Shown here piece after piece: positions 44,860 through 53,205 of a stretch of DNA of 64,000 bases. A program made the translations under genes and the position numbers. The stretch is taken from the NCBI RefSeq assembly GCF_002954355.1, contig NZ_MQVV01000016.1:372001-436000 (forward strand), written 5' to 3'. The notes beneath the pieces were generated by a model. That model saw nothing but the letters and a program-made list of their open reading frames with translations, was not told where the DNA came from and ran no database searches. Position 1 is the stretch's first letter, and every line of letters begins with the position of its first letter. The stretch is from Nonlabens tegetincola. Its GTDB lineage: Bacteria > Bacteroidota > Bacteroidia > Flavobacteriales > Flavobacteriaceae.

Positions 44860-47800
44860 ATGAAAACTATTTTCTTCCTTTTCTTCCCTATTTTAATTTT
44901 TGCTCAAGGTAGTAGGTTGCTTAGACAGCCAACTATTCATGAAAATAAAGTTGCTTTTGTTTATGCTAACGACTTGTGGTTATCAAGTACCGATGGTAGT
45001 CAAGCTATTAGATTAACTTCACATGAAGGCTATGAAAGTGCTCCGCATTTTTCTCCAGATGGTAAACATATAGCATTCACGGGACAATATGACGGAAATA
45101 TAGATGTGTATGTGATTCCCACGAATGGAGGTTCACCTAAACGTTTAACCTACCATCCTGAAGGAGATTTTGTACAAGGCTGGACTCCTGATGGAGAGAT
45201 TATTTTTAGAAGTGGTAGATCAGGAACTCCTACTAGACTTAATAAGTTTTACACCATAGGAATCAATGATGCATTTCCAAAAGAAATGCCCTTAACACGA
45301 GCTAGTTACGGAGAAATCTCGCCTAATGGAAAGTATGTTGCTTATACTCCAATTACTAGCTGGGATCCAGAATGGCGCAACTATCGCGGTGGACAAGCCA
45401 TGCCCTTATGGATTGTTAACCTCTCAAATTTTGAATTACAAACAACGCCACAAAAAGATCAAGAAAGGCATTTGGATCCAGTATGGATAGATGATACCGT
45501 TTACTATCTTTCGGAACGGGATTACACTTCCAATATTTGGTCATTCAATATTCATACAAAAGAAGAAAAACAAATTACCTTTCATAAAAAATTTGATGTA
45601 AAAAGTCTTGATGCAGATAAGAATCAAATTATTTATGAACACGCTGGCTTTTTGAAACTTCTCAATCCTATAAATGGTGATACAAAACAAATTGTTATTA
45701 ACGTACAGGCCGATATCAATGATTACCGACCGCACTGGAGTGAGATAAAGGACAAAGATTTACAAAATGCTGATATTTCCTCTAATGGTAAACGGGTGTT
45801 GTTTGAACATAGAGGTGAGATTTTTACTGTCCCTAAAGAAAATGGCTCATGGAGAAATATTTCAAAAAATTCATCTTCTGCAGATAGGAATCCAATTTGG
45901 TCTCCAATAGGAGATAAAATAGCATATTTTAGCGATCGCACAGGTGAATACAAGCTGTACATTACTGATATTTTTGGAGAAGTAGAACAAGAGATTTCAA
46001 TCCCACAAAGCACTTTCTTTTTTAAGCCTGCTTGGTCTCCTGATGGTAAATACATCGCTTTTACAGATACTCACTACAATCTCTGGATAACTAATTTAGA
46101 AACCTCTAAAAGCTATATTGCAGATACTGATACCTATGCTCACCCCAACCGAACGATGAATCCTACCTGGTCACCCGATAGTAAATGGGTGGCTTACTCA
46201 AAACAACAGGAAAGTCATTTTAAATCTATTCAAGTACACAACATAGAAAATAAAAATACATTTCAAATAACCCATCCATTGGCTGATTGTATAAGTCCTG
46301 TATGGGATAAAAACGGTAAATACGTCTATACACTTGCAAGTACAGATTATGGACTTGAATCAGGTTGGTTAGACATGAGTAATTATGACCCAAAAACTTC
46401 ACGCAATCTTTATGCTGTTGTTTTAAATAAAACAGATAAAGCTCCTGTGACTATAAGTAGTGATGAAAGTATAGAGAAATCTGCTTCTCAAGAAAAAGAT
46501 AATGATTCCAATAATGCAAATGAAGCAAAGAATGTAGTCATAAATCAAAATGGAATATTTGAAAGAATGGTGAGTTTAAAATTACCAACAGAACAGTATG
46601 TTGAGATGTTTGCCGGACCTGAAAATGAGCTTTTTATTTTACGAAAAAGTGATCGTAAAGTAGGGAAAAATAAAGGTGAATTAATAAAATATAATATTCC
46701 TAAAGAGAAATTTGATCTGTTTATTGATGATGTTTCAAAAATTAAAACATCAATCCATGGTAATCAAATCTTACTCTATTCACAGAATACCTGGAAAAGC
46801 ACTTCAACAAATTCAAAGACTGTAAAGAATGATGATAAAATAAAAACGAATCTTAAAATGCTTGTAGAACCTCAAAAAGAGTTTCAACAAATATTTAAAG
46901 AAGGATGGAGATATATGAGGGATTTTCTTTATGTCGACAATATTCATGGAGCTCCATGGGATGAAATTTATGAGTGGTACTCACCATGGGTAAAACATGC
47001 CCAACATAGAACAGACTTGAACTATATCATTGATATAATAAGCGGTGAAGTAGCAATAGGTCACAGCTATGTTTCAGGCGGTGACCTGCCTGATGTTAAT
47101 CGAGTTCCTACAGGCCTTTTAGGTGCGGATATTACGTTGAAAAAAAATGGTTATCAAATTTCCAAAATTTATTCAACTGGAGCTTACAACCCAAATCTTG
47201 TTGCCCCTTTATCAATCCCAGGTTTAAATATTCAAGAAGGAGATTACATCATTGAGGTAAATGGTGTTAAAGTATCACCAGATTCTAACATTTATAAATT
47301 ATTTGAACAAACAGCTAACCGTGAAATACAAATTACAGTATCAAAGGAAGCAAGTGGTAAGACATCAAGAAAACTAATGATTAAACCTATTCAATCAGAA
47401 AGAGGATTACGTTCAGAAAATTGGATTGAAAACAATAGACGCAAAGTCGATGAAATGTCCAATGGTCAATTAGCTTACGTTTACGTGCCTAATACCTCAC
47501 AAGCTGGATTTGTATCCTTCAACAGATATTACTTCAGTCAACAAGATAAAAAAGGGGTCATTATTGATGAAAGAAATAATGGTGGTGGTAGCGCTGCAGA
47601 TTATATAATCGATATTTTGAAAAGAAAACCATTCGGTTTTTTTAATAGTAAAGCAGGAGATAGAAAACCTTGGACCACGCCTATGGCAGGAATTTTTGGA
47701 CCTAAAGTGATGATCATAAATGAAAGAGCTGGATCTGGAGGAGATTTACTACCATATATGTTTAAGAAAGCTCAGTTAGGTCCATTGGTAGGTACAAGGA

Positions 47801-48105
47801 CTTGGGGTGGACTAGTAGGTACATGGGACACTCCTAACTTTATAGATGGAGGAAGAATGGTTGCTCCAAGAGGTGGATTTTACGATTTGCAAGGGAATTG
47901 GGCTGTTGAAGGAGTAGGTGTATCGCCGGATATAGAAGTGATACAAGAACCTAAAGAAACTGTAAAAGGCAAAGATCCACAGTTGGAAAAGGCAGTAAAG
48001 GAAGCTTTAAAATTATTACCTAAAGAAGAATTTATATTCAAAAAAGATCCTGCCGATCCTGTGAGGTGGAAGAGGCCTGATGGTTATCAAAATGATCAAG
48101 ATTAA
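44860..48105 (+). CDS. Tricorn-like S41 protease, exported
   Basis: A 1081-residue exported protein (signal MKTIFFLFFPILIFAQG). Residues about 20-650 are two beta-propellers with repeated units such as SAPHFSPDGKHIAFTG and RNPIWSPIGDKIAYFSD. A helical core (about 670-730), a PDZ domain (about 775-850, SIPGLNIQEGDYIIEVNG) and an S41 serine protease domain follow, with the nucleophile Ser959 in NERAGSGGD. The order is that of the tricorn core protease, but exported. It likely degrades peptides in the periplasm. Gene length and domains are complete. Confidence 0.94.
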   Translation: MKTIFFLFFPILIFAQGSRLLRQPTIHENKVAFVYANDLWLSSTDGSQAIRLTSHEGYESAPHFSPDGKHIAFTGQYDGNIDVYVIPTNGGSPKRLTYHPEGDFVQGWTPDGEIIFRSGRSGTPTRLNKFYTIGINDAFPKEMPLTRASYGEISPNGKYVAYTPITSWDPEWRNYRGGQAMPLWIVNLSNFELQTTPQKDQERHLDPVWIDDTVYYLSERDYTSNIWSFNIHTKEEKQITFHKKFDVKSLDADKNQIIYEHAGFLKLLNPINGDTKQIVINVQADINDYRPHWSEIKDKDLQNADISSNGKRVLFEHRGEIFTVPKENGSWRNISKNSSSADRNPIWSPIGDKIAYFSDRTGEYKLYITDIFGEVEQEISIPQSTFFFKPAWSPDGKYIAFTDTHYNLWITNLETSKSYIADTDTYAHPNRTMNPTWSPDSKWVAYSKQQESHFKSIQVHNIENKNTFQITHPLADCISPVWDKNGKYVYTLASTDYGLESGWLDMSNYDPKTSRNLYAVVLNKTDKAPVTISSDESIEKSASQEKDNDSNNANEAKNVVINQNGIFERMVSLKLPTEQYVEMFAGPENELFILRKSDRKVGKNKGELIKYNIPKEKFDLFIDDVSKIKTSIHGNQILLYSQNTWKSTSTNSKTVKNDDKIKTNLKMLVEPQKEFQQIFKEGWRYMRDFLYVDNIHGAPWDEIYEWYSPWVKHAQHRTDLNYIIDIISGEVAIGHSYVSGGDLPDVNRVPTGLLGADITLKKNGYQISKIYSTGAYNPNLVAPLSIPGLNIQEGDYIIEVNGVKVSPDSNIYKLFEQTANREIQITVSKEASGKTSRKLMIKPIQSERGLRSENWIENNRRKVDEMSNGQLAYVYVPNTSQAGFVSFNRYYFSQQDKKGVIIDERNNGGGSAADYIIDILKRKPFGFFNSKAGDRKPWTTPMAGIFGPKVMIINERAGSGGDLLPYMFKKAQLGPLVGTRTWGGLVGTWDTPNFIDGGRMVAPRGGFYDLQGNWAVEGVGVSPDIEVIQEPKETVKGKDPQLEKAVKEALKLLPKEEFIFKKDPADPVRWKRPDGYQNDQD

Positions 48106-48120
48106 ATTAAATAATGTAAA

Positions 48121-48145
48121 AAAGTCCTGAAATAATTCAGGCTTT
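48121..48145 (+). terminator. Probable terminator after the tricorn-like gene
   Basis: A stem, AAAGTCCTGAA (48121-48131) with TTCAGGCTTT (48136-48145) and one bulged base, then a T-run. It follows the stop at 48105. Confidence 0.7.
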
Positions 48146-48158
48146 TTGATTCTAAAAC

Positions 48159-48189
48159 TTTGTAGAATTAAATAATTAGTTTTACTTTG
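48159..48189 (+). promoter_or_regulatory. Probable promoter of the membrane-protein operon
   Basis: TTTG at 48159-48162, a 19-base spacer, and TTACTTTG at 48182-48189 (seven of eight positions of TAnnTTTG). The ATG is at 48210. Confidence 0.6.
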
Positions 48190-48209
48190 TATTTCAAAGT
48201 TCTTTTAAA

Positions 48210-48848
48210 ATGACAAAAGAAAAGTATCTACAAGACATCGCCGAAATTAAAAACATCATGAATCGGTCCACACGATTCATATCGCTTTCAGGATTGAGCG
48301 GCATACTAGCAGGCTTTTATGCCATTATCGGTGGAATAATCGGTTTTTTTATTTTACAAAGAGCTCAAATCAATGGCTACACCGATTCATTCGACAGAAT
48401 GATATCCACACCTTTTAATCAAAATACGAGTGTTCAAATCATTCTTGTAGCAATCGTAGTACTTGTTCTTGCTGTAATAACTGCTTTTTTCCTAACTAAA
48501 GCAAAAGCTAAAAAGTATAACCAAAAAATATGGACGAAACAATCTATAAGATTGGTTCTTAATTTTTTAGCTCCATTAAGTATAGGTGGTTTGTTTACAT
48601 TAATCATGCTGTACTATGGATTTATAGGATTAGTTGCACCGTGCATGCTTATCTTTTATGGACTAGCCTGCATGAATGCATCTCATTTCACACTAGGGAC
48701 AGTTAAGTATTTAGGTCTTACTTGCGCTATTTTGGGTTTATTGAACTTAGTGTTCATTGGATATGGCCTCTATTTTTGGGTGGCTGGTTTTGGAATTTGC
48801 CATATCTTATATGGAAGTATTATGTATATTAAATACGACAAGCAATAA
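48210..48848 (+). CDS. Six-helix membrane protein of unknown function
   Basis: A 212-residue protein with a short helical N terminus (KYLQDIAEIKNIMNRSTRF) and about six membrane helices in three pairs. No named family is recognised. In many Flavobacteriia similar proteins come just before a small winged-helix regulator, as here (3-base gap). The regulator may govern the operon and respond through this protein, but that is inference. Confidence 0.8.
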   Translation: MTKEKYLQDIAEIKNIMNRSTRFISLSGLSGILAGFYAIIGGIIGFFILQRAQINGYTDSFDRMISTPFNQNTSVQIILVAIVVLVLAVITAFFLTKAKAKKYNQKIWTKQSIRLVLNFLAPLSIGGLFTLIMLYYGFIGLVAPCMLIFYGLACMNASHFTLGTVKYLGLTCAILGLLNLVFIGYGLYFWVAGFGICHILYGSIMYIKYDKQ

Positions 48849-48851
48849 CCA

Positions 48852-49145
48852 GTGAGTATCATTGACAAGTTAAATAAAGCATTTGATCATAGAATAAGAT
48901 TAGGAATCATGTCTATTCTAATAGTTAACGATGCTGCAGATTTTAAACAACTTAAAGAAGAGTTAGGAGTTACCGATGGTAATCTAGCTAGTCATACCAA
49001 AGCTTTAGAAAAAGAAAAATATATAAGAGTTGAGAAATCTTTTATAGGTAGAAAACCAAATACCAAATACATTATAACTCAGCACGGTAAAGAAGCCTTT
49101 ACCTCTCATATTAATGCGTTAGAAAAATTAATTAAAAATGGCTAA
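48852..49145 (+). CDS. Small winged-helix transcription regulator
   Basis: A 97-residue single-domain DNA-binding protein: RLGIMSILIVNDAADFKQLKEELGVTDGNLASHTKALEKEKYI is the helix-turn-helix and GRKPNTKYIITQHGKEAF the wing, as in ArsR/MarR-like winged helices (HTH_34 type). There is no sensor domain. The start is GTG at 48852, three bases after the previous stop, which fits the operon spacing. It probably represses its own operon. Confidence 0.88.
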   Translation: MSIIDKLNKAFDHRIRLGIMSILIVNDAADFKQLKEELGVTDGNLASHTKALEKEKYIRVEKSFIGRKPNTKYIITQHGKEAFTSHINALEKLIKNG

Positions 49146-49147
49146 TT

Positions 49148-49663
49148 ATGAATAAACTATTTTTTTTACCTATTTACTTTGAAATTCAAAGTACTTTAAA
49201 AACCATTAGAGAAGTCTTAATTTCGTCTCTATTTAGAATATCTAGTCAGATTTATATCGCGATTAAACCTGCATCACCGTGGGATATATCTGTAAAAGAA
49301 CTGCTGCAATATCATTATACCACACTGGGATTTCATTTGGGATGCTTTTTACTCAAACATGATTTTACACCACAGCCTAAATGTGAAGATCATGACATCT
49401 TCCATCTAATCACAGGATATGATATAGACACTTCTAATGAAATTGCGATGCAATTTTGGTTATTCGGTAACGGCAAGCGCAGTTACTACATACCTATTGC
49501 TTTATTAGCTGGTATTCTATTTTATCCAGACTCCTACTCCTTATTTAAGACTGCTTTGAAAAATGGTCGGGAATCATTGCCGGTTTATCACAAAAATTAT
49601 CGGGATCTATTACACATTCCGATTTCACAATTAAAACCAGTTAAAACAACTTATAAATTATAG
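49148..49663 (+). CDS. Coq4-like protein
   Basis: A 171-residue protein with few charged ends. Near residues 79-96 it has EDHDIFHLITGYDIDTSNE, which contains HDxxH followed by 11 residues and Glu, the metal-binding motif of Coq4 proteins. A second conserved-looking block is QFWLFGNGKRSYYIPIALL. Coq4 supports ubiquinone synthesis, but flavobacteria normally use menaquinone, so the substrate here is open. It starts two bases after the regulator gene and lies four bases before the DUF4173-like gene. Confidence 0.75.
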   Translation: MNKLFFLPIYFEIQSTLKTIREVLISSLFRISSQIYIAIKPASPWDISVKELLQYHYTTLGFHLGCFLLKHDFTPQPKCEDHDIFHLITGYDIDTSNEIAMQFWLFGNGKRSYYIPIALLAGILFYPDSYSLFKTALKNGRESLPVYHKNYRDLLHIPISQLKPVKTTYKL

Positions 49664-49667
49664 CATC

Positions 49668-51041
49668 ATGAAATCAATTTTATCAATATTAGGTGGTATC
49701 GTCTTCGCTTACCTATTTTATTCGCAAGGAATGGGATTAAATACTGTTTTTTACACCGTATTTATATTAATTATTCTGGTACTTCAACAAAAATTTGTTC
49801 TCCTTAAAAAACCTGTACTAGTTAGTGCTTGCTTGTGGCTAGGAACTGCCATAGCAGTTAGTTGGCACAGTAATAAACTTAATAATTTTATGTACTGCCT
49901 AATGGGTATACAAACCATAGGAGCTGTTGTTTATTACCAATCGAGTATTTACATCAAGTGGATAAATGGAATTTTCAATATACTATTCGGTTCATTACAT
50001 CGCTTTTTTGAAAAGCCACAAACAACTCAAATTAAGGAGAAATCTAGTACTAGCTTCCTACAATACTTAAAGTACTTTGGCATCCCAACTTTTCTCCTAA
50101 TAGTATTTCTCTTGCTGTATGCCAACTCAAATCCTGTCATGCAAAATATATTGGATAATATCGATTTTTCATTTCTCAATGGTTTATGGATTTTTACAGC
50201 ATTTTTAGGCTCTTTACTCACAGCGAACATTTCTATGGGTCAACCTGTTGAGGAGTTAGTCAAATTTGATGAGAATTCTAAAAATGAGCTGCTATTTCCT
50301 TCGCATTTAGACCTTTCATTATGCAAAGAGCAAAATAAAATAGGAACTTATTCCTTAATAGCGCTTAACGTTCTATTGATTTTCTTCTTAATTACAGAAT
50401 TTGTATTTATTACTCAAATAACTTATCAACCTGCTACATCCCTATCTAATGCTGTTCATCAAGGAGTCTATACCAGTATAGCTAGTATTATTTTGGCCCT
50501 AATAATCATCGTTTATTTTTTCAGGGGACAGCTTAATTTTTTCAAGAAAAATCAATCACTGCGCAAAATAGCTTATTCATGGTTAGTTTTAAATCTTATC
50601 CTAATCGGTAGCGTATGTATTAAAAATTATACCTACATAATTAATTTTGGACTCACTCCTAAAAGATTAGGAGTGATGATCTACTTATTCTTATGTGTTA
50701 TTGGGATAATTACAGTATACCTTAAAATCAAGCACAAACTTACCTTTACCTATTTACTGCGACGCAATTCCTATATCGCTACTCTACTCTTAGTAATGTA
50801 TAGTTGGGTAAATTGGGACGCAATAATGACTTCTTACAATATAAAAAACAATCATATTGATACTGAATTGTTCTATGAACTATATCCTGGAAACGCGCTT
50901 ATTCTTGAGGAAAATCCATCTATCAAAAAACAAATAATAAAGGAAGTGTATTCGCCTAAAATAAGTGAAAAATCAACTAAAAAAGACTGGCAAAGTAAAA
51001 CCTATCTGGACCTTCAATTAGAAAATCATGACACTTACTAA
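49668..51041 (+). CDS. DUF4153/DUF4173-type membrane protein
   Basis: A 457-residue protein with about 11 to 12 membrane helices. Features of the DUF4153/DUF4173 group are the long hydrophobic core and the LITEFVFITQITY and YSWVNWDAIMTSYNI blocks. The C terminus is soluble. No enzyme motif is seen. It is within an operon of regulator, Coq4-like and other membrane proteins. The next ATG overlaps its end by 14 bases. Confidence 0.75.
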   Translation: MKSILSILGGIVFAYLFYSQGMGLNTVFYTVFILIILVLQQKFVLLKKPVLVSACLWLGTAIAVSWHSNKLNNFMYCLMGIQTIGAVVYYQSSIYIKWINGIFNILFGSLHRFFEKPQTTQIKEKSSTSFLQYLKYFGIPTFLLIVFLLLYANSNPVMQNILDNIDFSFLNGLWIFTAFLGSLLTANISMGQPVEELVKFDENSKNELLFPSHLDLSLCKEQNKIGTYSLIALNVLLIFFLITEFVFITQITYQPATSLSNAVHQGVYTSIASIILALIIIVYFFRGQLNFFKKNQSLRKIAYSWLVLNLILIGSVCIKNYTYIINFGLTPKRLGVMIYLFLCVIGIITVYLKIKHKLTFTYLLRRNSYIATLLLVMYSWVNWDAIMTSYNIKNNHIDTELFYELYPGNALILEENPSIKKQIIKEVYSPKISEKSTKKDWQSKTYLDLQLENHDTY

Positions 51042-51336
51042 ACTAAAAACTGTTCCCAAATTATGGTTGGTGATTCGGGTAGGATGGTCTTGTCTTGTCT
51101 TGGGTACCATAATATTTCTTTGTGGATTGATGTTTCCGCATTATTACATCTATATTTTGGGATACTTGTACGTCATTTTTAGCGTAATTATTTCTTTGAT
51201 AGCATTACTCATTACTGTCATTACAATTATGATTAATAAAAGAAATTGTCAGTTAGGAATAATTGCTATCTATAGCCTATTAATTAACATACCTATCGCC
51301 TACTGGTATGCCCAAATTATCATCAGCTATGCATAA
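51028..51336 (+). CDS. Small three-helix membrane protein
   Basis: A 102-residue hydrophobic protein with three likely helices (about 13-33, 38-66, 74-95). No family is recognised. It overlaps the upstream gene by 14 bases and the downstream gene by 8, so it is translated as part of the operon. Confidence 0.72.
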   Translation: MTLTKLKTVPKLWLVIRVGWSCLVLGTIIFLCGLMFPHYYIYILGYLYVIFSVIISLIALLITVITIMINKRNCQLGIIAIYSLLINIPIAYWYAQIIISYA

Positions 51337-52093
51337 ATATTCTAGTAAATTAATTCTAGTTCTTAGTATTTTAAGTTTGTTTATGCTCATGGTTCGTATT
51401 AAGGTAACCACGAGTTTCTATGGTTTGTTTATGGTATGGAATTTATTTCTAGCCATTATTCCTTTACTTATCATAAGGATCACCACAACCTTTCAAAAAA
51501 GCACATTTATCCAAATGGTTTTTTGGTTACAGACCAATTCTATTTTTTATAGGATTAATGATGATAAATCACGCTTTCGCGAAAGCGAACTCTACTTTCC
51601 TACTCCAAAATCCTCAACGACTTCTACATATACTAAACGAGCTATTGTTGTAGGGTTTTTAATGGTATGGTTATTATTTCTACCCAATGCGCCTTATATG
51701 GTTACAGATATGATTCATATTTCTAACTCGCAGGATATGTGGTTACATTATGATATTGTGAATTATGGTTTGTTTGGATGGTGTGGTCTTGTCATATTTT
51801 GTAATGGATTGTTTGAGGTTAATGCATTGATTAAAAGAGAATGGGATTGCCATCCTTTACTATTTCCTGTAATCACTATCACTTTAATCGTACTTTGCTC
51901 GCTGGGTATTTATTTAGGTAGAGAATTAAGATTTAATAGTTGGGATTTACTTACTTCACCTTATGAATTATTCATCGACATTATCGATACTATAAGTTCG
52001 CTTACACATAACATAGCGTTGCTATCCCAATTGGTCGCCTATATGGTACTTCTTAGTATAAGTCTTATCATGTACAGTAACTATGCAAAATAA
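51329..52093 (+). CDS. DUF1361 membrane protein
   Basis: About 254 residues, with six or seven helices and the DUF1361 signature VWLLFLPNAPYMVTDMIH followed by HYDIVNYGLFGWCG. A soluble loop of about 45 residues (near 72-117) lies before this, and a palindrome copy lies inside it, reading SRFRESE. I chose ATG 51329 (MHKYSSKLIL), overlapping the previous gene by 8 bases; ATG 51308 is possible. Function unknown. The end overlaps the DUF2809 gene by 11 bases. Confidence 0.82.
   Translation: MHKYSSKLILVLSILSLFMLMVRIKVTTSFYGLFMVWNLFLAIIPLLIIRITTTFQKSTFIQMVFWLQTNSIFYRINDDKSRFRESELYFPTPKSSTTSTYTKRAIVVGFLMVWLLFLPNAPYMVTDMIHISNSQDMWLHYDIVNYGLFGWCGLVIFCNGLFEVNALIKREWDCHPLLFPVITITLIVLCSLGIYLGRELRFNSWDLLTSPYELFIDIIDTISSLTHNIALLSQLVAYMVLLSISLIMYSNYAK
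51572..51587. repeat. Palindrome copy 11 (inside the DUF1361 gene)
   Basis: Perfect 16-base core in frame, reading SRFRESEL in a predicted soluble loop between membrane helices. Confidence 0.95.
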
Positions 52094-52457
52094 AATTCAC
52101 ATTATTCTTGCTATTTGTTCATTTGCTATAATGGTAATCATTGAACGCTTTATAAATGATTCTTTTATTCGGCCGTATATGGGCGATGTTATTGTGGCTA
52201 TTTTTATTTATTGTTTGTTCAAAATTTTCTTTTCATGGTCTGCAAGATCGACAGCTATAATTAGTTTGACATTTTGTTACCTGGTAGAAATACTACAATA
52301 CATAAACATTATTTCTATTTTAAATTTAGAGAAGTATCACCTAGCTAGAATCATAATAGGCACTAGCTTTTCCTGGTATGATATTTTATGTTATACGACA
52401 GGAGTATTGATCATTGTAAGTATTGATTTAAGATATAGTGATAGTAAGCAGCCCTAA
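52083..52457 (+). CDS. DUF2809 membrane protein
   Basis: A 124-residue protein with four helices and the DUF2809 pattern ERFINDSFIRPYMGDVIVAIFIYCLFK, then WYDILCYTTGVL. The family often lies next to DUF1361 genes, as here. Function unknown. It is the last gene of the operon that begins at 48210. Confidence 0.82.
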   Translation: MQNKIHIILAICSFAIMVIIERFINDSFIRPYMGDVIVAIFIYCLFKIFFSWSARSTAIISLTFCYLVEILQYINIISILNLEKYHLARIIIGTSFSWYDILCYTTGVLIIVSIDLRYSDSKQP

Positions 52458-52580
52458 AAACTCCATGTATTATGACTATTTTTTAAAACAACCACTAAAT
52501 TCAAACAGCAAATGGTGGTTTTACGTATTATTTTATTTTACTACAGACGTCTTACTTTATTATTATCGCTAGATGAAACT

Positions 52581-52588
52581 TATCTTTG
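52581..52588 (+). promoter_or_regulatory. -7 element of the small membrane protein gene
   Basis: TATCTTTG, an exact TAnnTTTG match, 16 bases before the ATG at 52605; a TTTA at 52556-52559 is 21 bases upstream. An ATG at 52512 lies ahead of this promoter, so 52605 is the better start. Confidence 0.65.
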
Positions 52589-52604
52589 TACTTTAAATTT
52601 GATT

Positions 52605-52787
52605 ATGGCATTAAACAAAAACGGAGTATTAGGATGGGCTACTTTAATCATGATCATTATTGGATTAGGGCTCATCGCACTAGGAGCATTTAAGTACAGT
52701 GAGGTAGCTGGTTATGGATTTGCAGCAGTAGGAGTGGGATTTTTTGCTATTGCATGGGTTTTCAATGCTTTAAAAGGTCGCGTTTAA
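52605..52787 (+). CDS. Small two-helix membrane protein (CAL67264-type)
   Basis: A 60-residue protein starting MALNKNGVLGWATLIMII and ending FFAIAWVFNALKGRV, with two membrane helices. It closely resembles the CAL67264-type small membrane protein widely kept in Flavobacteriia. Function unknown. I use ATG 52605, supported by the -7 element directly upstream. The next gene begins one base after the stop. Confidence 0.82.
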   Translation: MALNKNGVLGWATLIMIIIGLGLIALGAFKYSEVAGYGFAAVGVGFFAIAWVFNALKGRV

Positions 52788-52788
52788 A

Positions 52789-53205
52789 TTGAAGCATCGT
52801 ATCGTATTTCAAGATCAAACTGCTAGAAAGTATGTCGCTTTCACCTCTATAGGAATAATTCTTATAGTTGCTGGTGTGCTTTTACTGTTCACAAGTTTAG
52901 AAGAATACGTAGCGTACTTGGGTATAGGAATAGGGATAGCCCTGTTTTTTTATATAAACATGAACTCTTTTCGCAGTACACATTTCATTTCATACAACCG
53001 AAAAGGAATAACTTTACAGTTACTAGGTAGAAAAACAAACGGTTTTAGCTTTAACCAGTTACAAAAAGTATCTCTTGAAGAAAAAGGGCTGCTTATAAAA
53101 TTAAAAGGTGGTGAGGTTATTACGCTTTCGCGAAAGCGATACCTAGAACAATCTCTACAACAATTATTTACAATTTTAAAGACAAAAACATCATCCCATG
53201 AGTGA
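52789..53205 (+). CDS. Membrane protein of unknown function
   Basis: A 138-residue protein with two membrane helices (about 17-34 and 41-57) followed by a soluble beta-rich C terminus (SYNRKGITLQLLGRKTNGF, LEEKGLLIKLKGGEVITLS), like a short PH-type domain. No family named. The start is TTG at 52789, one base after the upstream stop. The palindrome lies near the C terminus and reads ITLSRKRY. It overlaps ettA by 8 bases. Confidence 0.75.
   Translation: MKHRIVFQDQTARKYVAFTSIGIILIVAGVLLLFTSLEEYVAYLGIGIGIALFFYINMNSFRSTHFISYNRKGITLQLLGRKTNGFSFNQLQKVSLEEKGLLIKLKGGEVITLSRKRYLEQSLQQLFTILKTKTSSHE
53123..53138. repeat. Palindrome copy 12 (inside a membrane protein gene)
   Basis: Perfect 16-base core in frame, reading TLSRKR, the third possible frame. 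The left TTA flank is present, the right one is ATA. Confidence 0.95.
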
